47,422 nucleotides of DNA from Mastigamoeba balamuthi. Taxonomy: Eukaryota > Evosea > Mastigamoebida > Mastigamoebidae. Where the stretch lies: contig CACRSC010000048.1 of the NCBI GenBank assembly GCA_902651635.1, forward strand, positions 209,327-256,748. The letters are read 5' to 3'. Within the stretch, counting starts at the first letter, position 1, and the number at the start of each line of letters is the position of its first letter. This document shows, in pieces, positions 41,840 through 47,422 of this stretch. Under the pieces are notes generated by a model. It was not told the DNA's origin. It was given only the letters and a program-made list of their open reading frames with translations, and ran no database searches. The translations under genes and the position numbers were made by a program.

Positions 41840-42690
41840 CAGAGGTGATTTGTTCCTCAAGGACTGCCAAGAGGGGATCCCGTGCTATGCTGACACAGAG
41901 ATCGCCAAGGATCAAGTTCCTTCGTGGTCGGCTCATTTAAGCTATACTCCCCTTTCCCTTCCTTTACAGGAAAACAACTTGATCACTCGGTTTTCCCTGC
42001 TCAGCTGTAACATTTTTGTTTTGACTTTGTGTAGTGCTGCAACACAAAGTCGTTGCTTGTAGAGGTCAGCTGGCTGGATCTGGTTCGTCTGATGTTGCTG
42101 TCTGGGCCACCCCGGCCTTCACTTCCAGGCTTGGCTGGTGACTCCCCTGTGAGCCGATTCAGGGCTTGGAGGCGCACTGCAATGGACGAGTTCCACCACT
42201 CGTTTCTTTGTGAGCGCACTCCCTGAAGCCTGATTTCGAGACGTCCCAGTGCTCTCCCGTCCCCTCATTCCACAGGGTTGTCCTCACCACGATTGGACTG
42301 CCTGGCAGTCTCGTACTGCGACGCAGGCCTTGGCGTCCCTGAGCTGTCTAGTGGCAGGCCTCCTGAATCATTGTTTTGGACTTCTCTGCAGCAACCAGGG
42401 CCTCAGGGGCAGCTGAGGTGTCTATGACCGCATGCGCATCTAAGCCATCGAAAGGTGGCCCTGTTGCCTTTTCAGTAGAGGGTAAGAGGGCCCCTGCTCC
42501 TTGAGGGGATCTCCTGGGGTGACCTTTCGAGTCTCACTCTGCTGGACTTAAGGTGACTTTGTAGGCATTACCCCCAGAGGTGGCCCCACCGGCTCTCCCT
42601 CCTGAGGAACCCTAACAGGTCCCACCTCCCTGGACCTAAGGGGTTCCCTTCCGGGTCCCACCCCGCTGGACCCTACCCGGTGATAGACTA
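41840..42690. other. Degraded 3' flank of element D
   Basis: It contains frame-shifted remains of the companion tail (SRTAKRGSRAML at about 41,857) and a sequence like the B and C right ends up to about 42,060. After that comes unrecognised sequence with Gly/Ser/Pro-type low-information frames. Confidence 0.4.
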
Positions 42691-43097
42691 GGTCCTGACC
42701 TTGGGCACTGGCTGTGCCCTGGGCTGCGATATCACTGGTGCTGCCTCCTGGGCAACTGCCAGAGCCTTGCTGTTCAGGTAGGTGCTGAGGACGAATGCTG
42801 GGTTGTTGACGTGCCGCCAGCCAAAGGCTGACACGTTGCCCTTGCAGTGGAGGCACATCACCTTGATGGTGGTCGAGTCGTGCCAGCACATGACCCTTTT
42901 CGGCAACCACGATGTTCTGCACCTCGTGCTTGGTCATGGAGGCATCTTGCAAGCATCGCGGACCGGTCCTGGACGCGAGTGGCTGTGCACCTCCTTTTAT
43001 TGGACTCTGGCGTCATCAAAATATCGTCTCGGGCACGTTTCTGGTGTGCAGTCGTTGTCCCCTGAATGTCCGCACCCCCGTCGGGAATTGGTGCCAC
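42688..43097 (-). CDS. Unassigned Cys/His-containing frame
   Basis: Two overlapping minus-strand frames join across a possible frameshift: KRARDDILMTPESNKRRC (about 43,045) and RVMCWHDSTTIKVMCLHCKG (about 42,890), followed by FGWRHVNNPAFVLSTYL. The C-x2-C and nearby His/Cys could form a zinc site as in some transposase tails. Family not recognised. Confidence 0.3.
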
Positions 43098-43149
43098 ATT
43101 TTGATTGAATACTGTGAATTCTGAGTGTTTTAGACCTAATGAAGTTGTT

Positions 43150-43260
43150 CATGCACAGGTATCATAGCAGCTGATCTCTGAGGCAGGCATGTCACTTGCT
43201 TATGTCATGCTTCTGCTCCTTTGTAGCCAGCAGCTCAAAGCCATTACCCGTCACATGTAT
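43150..43260 (+). repeat. Dispersed repeat, short copy
   Basis: Shares GCAGCTG, CCAGCAGCTCAAAGCC and neighbouring words with the direct repeats at 44,090-44,385 and 46,262-46,560. Confidence 0.6.
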
Positions 43261-44089
43261 CCCTGGTTGAAGGTTAGATAAAAATGCGGATTCCAAAATC
43301 TCGCCAGAATTCATGTAAATTATTATTATTCTTGAACATTTCTGAAATGAGCTAGAGTTTGTGATGCAGTTAATGCACCAATTAGAATCCAGTTCTCTAG
43401 ATTATGATTCTATTCATACTGTATATTTATTGGGTCCTCTTTCTGCAATCTAGAATAATGTACTGCCTGGAAGAGCACTCTGTCCACCTTCTGCTCCATC
43501 ACATGATTCTATTGAGATGAATACATGGTTCTAGAAAACGATCCACTTTAAACCCACCAAGCCTTTCATAGTCACAGAACTAACAGACACATGCTATGCA
43601 AGGACAAGTCCAAGGCATACAACCTAAAAGCCTACCCAGAGAAGACTGACTTTTGCAGCCCCCCGAACGAACCCCCCAGCCCCACCAGCCCCACACAAAG
43701 CAGAACAAACAGAGAAACCAGCTCTAACAAGAAAAAATAATCAAAAAACACCAGGCACATCAGTCTCTCAGGCACTGGACGACATCACAATCAAAAAAAG
43801 CCCTCAAACTTCTGACATTACCAACAACCATACAATAACCAGCATGTTTAACAGATACACAATCAATCACAGCAATGAACCAAAAACAGGACGCAGTTCT
43901 GGAACCAGTCTTCCCAGAACCGCCCCTGGACATACCTTCCCGATCCATACAGCATGCATGCCCCCTCCCTTCCCCCCCCCCCCTCCCGAATGCAAGAGTG
44001 TATCCCTCACTGGTAGCGGAATGGATAGTAAATACATTTTCATTTTCAAAAAGATACACTGAATATGAATCAGTCTGTATGTATGTCGT
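43261..44089. other. No supported gene
   Basis: AT-rich, then A/C-rich sequence with a C-run at 43,971-43,983. Short frames on both strands lack coding character. Confidence 0.4.
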
Positions 44090-44385
44090 TTTCAGCAATG
44101 AAGTCAATTGTGAGAAGACCGCGATTTCCTTTTGTATCAAGCTAAATATGACTTACTGTGAATGATGGGTATTGCAGCAGATGGGTCTCTGAGAACACAC
44201 CATCAGTCAGTGTGACATTAATGCTCATGCTTCTGGCCCTCTGCTGCCATCAGATCAAATCTGTTCTTCTTAGCATGTGCCTGATATTATGCCCCTATGC
44301 CGACCTGATCAGACTGATCCATGAATAATTACTTCTGAACAGAAAACGTGCCAACAACGACTCTAGTGCACTGCCTCTGCATTGG
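44090..44385 (+). repeat. Direct repeat left of the second piggyBac-like gene
   Basis: Similar at about three quarters of positions to 46,262-46,560 over roughly 290 bp. Shared words are GTCAATTGTGAG/ATCAATTGTGAG, GATTTCCTTT, GCATTGCAGCAG/GTATTGCAGCAG, GACCTGATCAG and AACGTGCCAACAA. Confidence 0.7.
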
Positions 44386-44504
44386 ACAGGCAGTTTTCCC
44401 TGCACTCTAGATTCAAAAACCAAGCACTTCTGACAGTTTGGGTGCCCCTGCAGTGATAACTGTTGTAAATGAGGATTTTTTCGAACCAAAAGTAGGATAT
44501 TCTG

Positions 44505-46165
44505 TCAGTGTTCCATGCCCTGTGCGTCTTCCTGGAGCAACTCCTGAGTGAGGCGATGTGTGAAGGAGGTGATGTGATCTCTCAGCTCCGGGTAGTCCGT
44601 GTCTACGTTCTTGTACACCCAGTTGTAGTCACTGACAGCTGAGTATGTTGTCACGATGGTGACCCGGATGAGCCAAATGAAGAACACGAGCTCGAACTTC
44701 TTCACCACCCACGGGAACGGGATGTAGCTCAGCAGGACATCAAGGCTGTAGTCTGCATGTGTGAGGTGCTTGAGCAGAGTGTCCTTCGAGCCATACGATG
44801 CAAGTCCAGCCATCTGTGCATTAGCTCGAACTTGGTCATTGGCCAACCTCTGCAGAACTGCAACACTCTCTGGGGTCAGCACAGGCTTGAGTATTGGTAC
44901 AGGGGGCTCTGGCTCCGAGGATGTGAAGAAGGTAGAAACGTTGTACACGAGAGAGACATCCTTGAGGACCATCTGGATCACGGCTCCACGATGAACAGAG
45001 CAGCTCTCCTGAGGATCGAGCTTCTTGCTGATGAGCTGCTTGTGCTCCGTCTGTTGTGATGACATGACGAACCGGATGCTGGGAAGGCGTTTCTGCATTG
45101 TCTCGATGTTCCCAAAGGCAGTATCTGCCACGACACACACAGGGACAGAGAGCTTGTAGACACTCTGCTGCTGTTCGATCCAGTTGCAGAGGAGCTCCAG
45201 TGTGGTCACTGGTAATAGCCCGTGCCCCTTCATGTCACTGGTAAAGTTCAGGATCAGAAAAAGCAGCACAGGCATACCACTGGCTGTCGTGACAGTGCAG
45301 CCAACACAGACCAAAGCACCATGTGGGTTCGGCTTGCGCTCAATGTGAATGCTGAATGGAAGGTAACCCAGGAACTCCACCATGCTCTCATCGAATGTGA
45401 TCCAGAGAGCTCCCGCCACATTCCAGAAGCGGATGTATGAGCCAGAGAAGTACTCGGACAGATGAACGAGATCGAGACCCTTGAACATGGTCGAGATGCG
45501 CTGCCAGCGGTGCAAGCGTATTAGGTGGCCCTCGTCGAGACCAGGGCGGCCCTCTTTCATTTCCAGGAACTCGTGGAACGAGTGTGCAATGCTGGGGCCC
45601 TCTGCAATTGCGAACACGAGCATGTGCACAAGGGAGCGAACCTTGTCCTCCGAAACACCGACAGCATGACCTTGTGGACCTTGGCAATCAGCAGTGCCAT
45701 CTTGCGTTAGCTTCTGCCAGATGTATGTGACGATCTCTGGCGAGAACAGGTCCCAGAAGACGTGCGCCAGTGAGAGAGCCCCACCTCCTGGTGTTGTTCT
45801 ATTTAGAACAGCGAAAACTGGTGTGTGCCCATGACTGAGGGGCATCTGGGAGACGCACGCCTGGCTGGACTCGACTGAAGGAGCAATACCGCATGCATGG
45901 TGGAAAGCGCGGCCTCCATCTTGCAGAGGGAGATGTTGCGCCAGTCCTGCCTTATGAAATCACGGGAAATGTCGGTCAGCCCAGGCACAGGCGGCTCTGC
46001 CGCCACTGCGGCTTGGTGCACCGTGATGCGCTCCTTTGCGTCCTCCACCCTCGCGCTATAATCGTCAAGCAAGCTGGTAATCTCGTGGCACGAAATCAAC
46101 CGAACCGTGTGAACGAAGGAATAAATATCCTGCTTTGGCCTGTGCCTGAAAGAGAGTCTGAGCAC
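44505..46165 (-). CDS. Second piggyBac-like transposase
   Basis: A 446-codon open frame (45845-44505) plus a 5' frame (46165 to about 45,870, starting MLRLSFRHRPKQDIYSFVHT) that must be joined by an unmodelled intron or frameshift. The core shows VFWDLFSPEIVTYIW (piggyBac N-terminal block), SGSYIRFWNVAGALWITFDE SM (first Asp/Glu pair in FDESM), LPFSIHIERKPNPHGALVC, VPVCVVADTAFGNIETMQKR (second Asp), LKDVSLVYNVSTFF, and YGSKDTLLKHLTHADYSLDV (third Asp region). The C-terminal zinc domain seen in E3 is absent or lost. The long intact frame makes it the best-preserved transposase here besides the element A gene. It is flanked by direct repeats. Confidence 0.75.
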
Positions 46166-46261
46166 ACTTGTCAGCCTCCTGCTCTGTCATACGACTCTTG
46201 TGTATCAAATGCATTGTTCTGTAAATAGGCACACTTATTGTGAGTCTTTTAATATATATGG

Positions 46262-46560
46262 CATATCAGCAACGAGATCAATTGTGAGTGGAGACAGATT
46301 TCCTTTCATCTCAAGCCAAATTTGACTCCCTGTGGGTGAGCATTGCAGCAGCTGGGCCTCTGACAGCGCACCAGCAGCCTGTGCGAGATTACTGTTCGTG
46401 CTCCTGGCCCTCTACAGCCAGCAGCTCAAAGCCGTCCTTCTTTGAGTGTGTCTGAACGTGTCCCTGTGCTGACCTGATCAGGCTGTCCGGGAAAAAGTCA
46501 CTCGTGCTCAGTTCGTTCAAGAAACGTGCCAACAACCAATCAAACGTGCTTCCCACTCCA
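46262..46560 (+). repeat. Direct repeat right of the second piggyBac-like gene
   Basis: Partner of 44,090-44,385, in the same orientation. Together they bracket the transposase gene. Confidence 0.7.
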
Positions 46561-46936
46561 CATTTCACATAGAGGGGGTCGTGCCATCCTATGGTGCTCG
46601 AAACGGCGCAGGTGTGCAGTGCAGTAGTCCGCTGTGCGAAGATTTTCTTATCAAGTTGTAGATTGTGAAAACACCAAGTTTTGGCCGGCGCGGCACAGGA
46701 ATCTCCGCTGATTCTGCGGGATTCCTTCCTGAAGCCTTCCCACGTTCCACCGTTATTCCCCTTCCCCGGTCAATGACGTCGCAGTGACACCGTCTAGTAA
46801 CACAGAACTTTATTGCTCTGAGCTTTGAGACACCCTAGAGTGAGCCCCAACACGGGGTTCTCTTTTTGCGTTCTTCTCACAACTCGGGAAAAACAGACCG
46901 CCACAGAACAAGCTGAGGCGCAGCGTTGCTCTCTAC
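46561..46936 (+). promoter_or_regulatory. Upstream region of the right-edge host gene
   Basis: GC content rises toward the gene. A CRE-like CAATGACGTCGCAGTGAC stretch lies at 46,770-46,787, and TTTATTGC at 46,809 may be a weak TATA-like element. No coding frame before the ATG at 46937. Confidence 0.35.
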
Positions 46937-47422
46937 ATGTCGACGACAAACGCCGCACGGTACACACTAGCGCTGGGGCTGCTGTGGGCAGGGGCGCAGG
47001 GGGCGTACCCCTTCCTGGCCTTCACAGCAGACGTGGTGGTCAGCAACCACCCCCGCTTCGCTGTACGCCCCACCGCAGGACCCCTGCACCCACAAACGCA
47101 CTGCACCTCACGGTGGAGCCACACGGCAACTAAAGACATGTGTGTAAAAACAACTCGATCTCTATCTGGGAGCTCGCCTGCAACACAATACAACTCAACT
47201 GGCCGGTCGCTGCAGGGCACAGTGAGGGGGAGGCTGCTCTACCAGTACGACCCCAGCGGCAGAGCCAGCCACCGCATGCTCGTCCTCGCCATGCCTCCCA
47301 GCAACTACACGGCAGAGGGCAGCGAGTGCACAGAGGTGGTGAGCTACGCACAGCGCACCCTCGCCACGCGCTGCCCCCGCAGGTGCACCGCTGTCCCCTG
47401 GCCCCACGCAGTCGACCTCCTC
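46937..47422 (+). CDS. Secreted protein, N-terminal part (runs off the window)
   Basis: The ATG at 46937 opens a frame with no stop to the window end (162 codons). MSTTNAARYTLALGLLWAGA then QGAYPFLAF is a classic signal peptide with a likely cleavage after GAQG or QGA. The mature part has paired cysteines (HCTSRW, DMCVK, SECTEV, TRCPRRC) and potential N-glycosylation sites (YNSTG, SNYTA), consistent with an extracellular protein. A segment around 47,130-47,215 has a different composition and ends CTGCAG, so it may be an intron that happens to stay open. Family not recognised. High GC and CG-rich codons match the other host exons. Confidence 0.6.
   Translation, partial: MSTTNAARYTLALGLLWAGAQGAYPFLAFTADVVVSNHPRFAVRPTAGPLHPQTHCTSRWSHTATKDMCVKTTRSLSGSSPATQYNSTGRSLQGTVRGRLLYQYDPSGRASHRMLVLAMPPSNYTAEGSECTEVVSYAQRTLATRCPRRCTAVPWPHAVDLL

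Noticed and set aside
44090-46560. LTR retrotransposon
   Set aside because: The direct repeats are diverged, lack TG...CA ends, and the enclosed gene is a piggyBac-like DDE transposase, with no reverse transcriptase or gag.
1-47422. Giant virus or Maverick/Polinton insertion
   Set aside because: No DNA polymerase B, capsid, packaging ATPase or integrase was found. The peptidase-like domain belongs to the piggyBac-type element.

Overview
The window looks like a repeat-choked stretch of a eukaryotic nuclear genome, most likely from an animal or a close relative of animals. The genes are split by short GT-AG introns. The only recognisable host exons are GC-rich: a DWNN/zinc-knuckle protein of the RBBP6 type and a secreted protein that runs off the right edge. 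A worn collagen Gly-X-Y segment also points to the animal side. I see no prokaryotic operon, rRNA, tRNA or CRISPR array. The species cannot be named from the sequence.

Most of the window is made of nested, decayed DNA transposons. Two related elements, here called A (about 4.0-12.5 kb) and B (about 16.5-23.1 kb), share one layout. A leftward multi-exon 'companion' gene encodes a protein with a Lys/Glu-rich start, a central helical part and a charged tail. A rightward gene encodes a DUF7869-type DDE transposase-like protein. The two are divergent and share a central promoter region with CRE-like TGACGTCA sites. Both elements carry a 16-bp palindrome, TTATCGCCGGCGATAA-like in A and TTATCACATGTGATAA-like in B, in introns and in the shared promoter. 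One orthologous intron is exactly 42 nt in both elements, yet carries a different palindrome in each. C (25.9-27.9 kb) is the 3' half of another companion gene. D (32.5 kb, continuing at 40.1-42.0 kb) is a further copy, split by the 7.5-kb element E3.

E3 (32,579-40,125) has terminal inverted repeats and a CATAT target duplication. It carries a divergent companion gene and a rightward piggyBac-like transposase. An in-frame TGA separates the transposase from a ubiquitin-hydrolase-like cysteine peptidase domain. E3 has its own palindrome family, arrayed as inverted sets of a roughly 26-nt repeat on both sides of its divergent promoter. The same kind of companion protein therefore appears beside two different transposase superfamilies. 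A second piggyBac-like gene (44.5-46.2 kb) and two broken Harbinger/IS5-like transposases (12.56-13.22 and 25.3-25.9 kb) complete the set.

The rest, left to right: 0.66-3.3 kb is an array of long hairpin repeats with compensating changes and one cloverleaf-like fold. 3.6-4.0 kb holds a broken unknown gene. 13.7-14.1 kb holds DWNN exons on the plus strand, while the zinc-knuckle exon of what looks like the same gene lies at 31.2-30.7 kb on the minus strand; both sides are bordered by the same CTACGC/GCGTAG palindromic repeats, which suggests a roughly 17-kb inversion. Two smaller inversions lie inside elements B and C. The right end carries a partial gene for a secreted protein.
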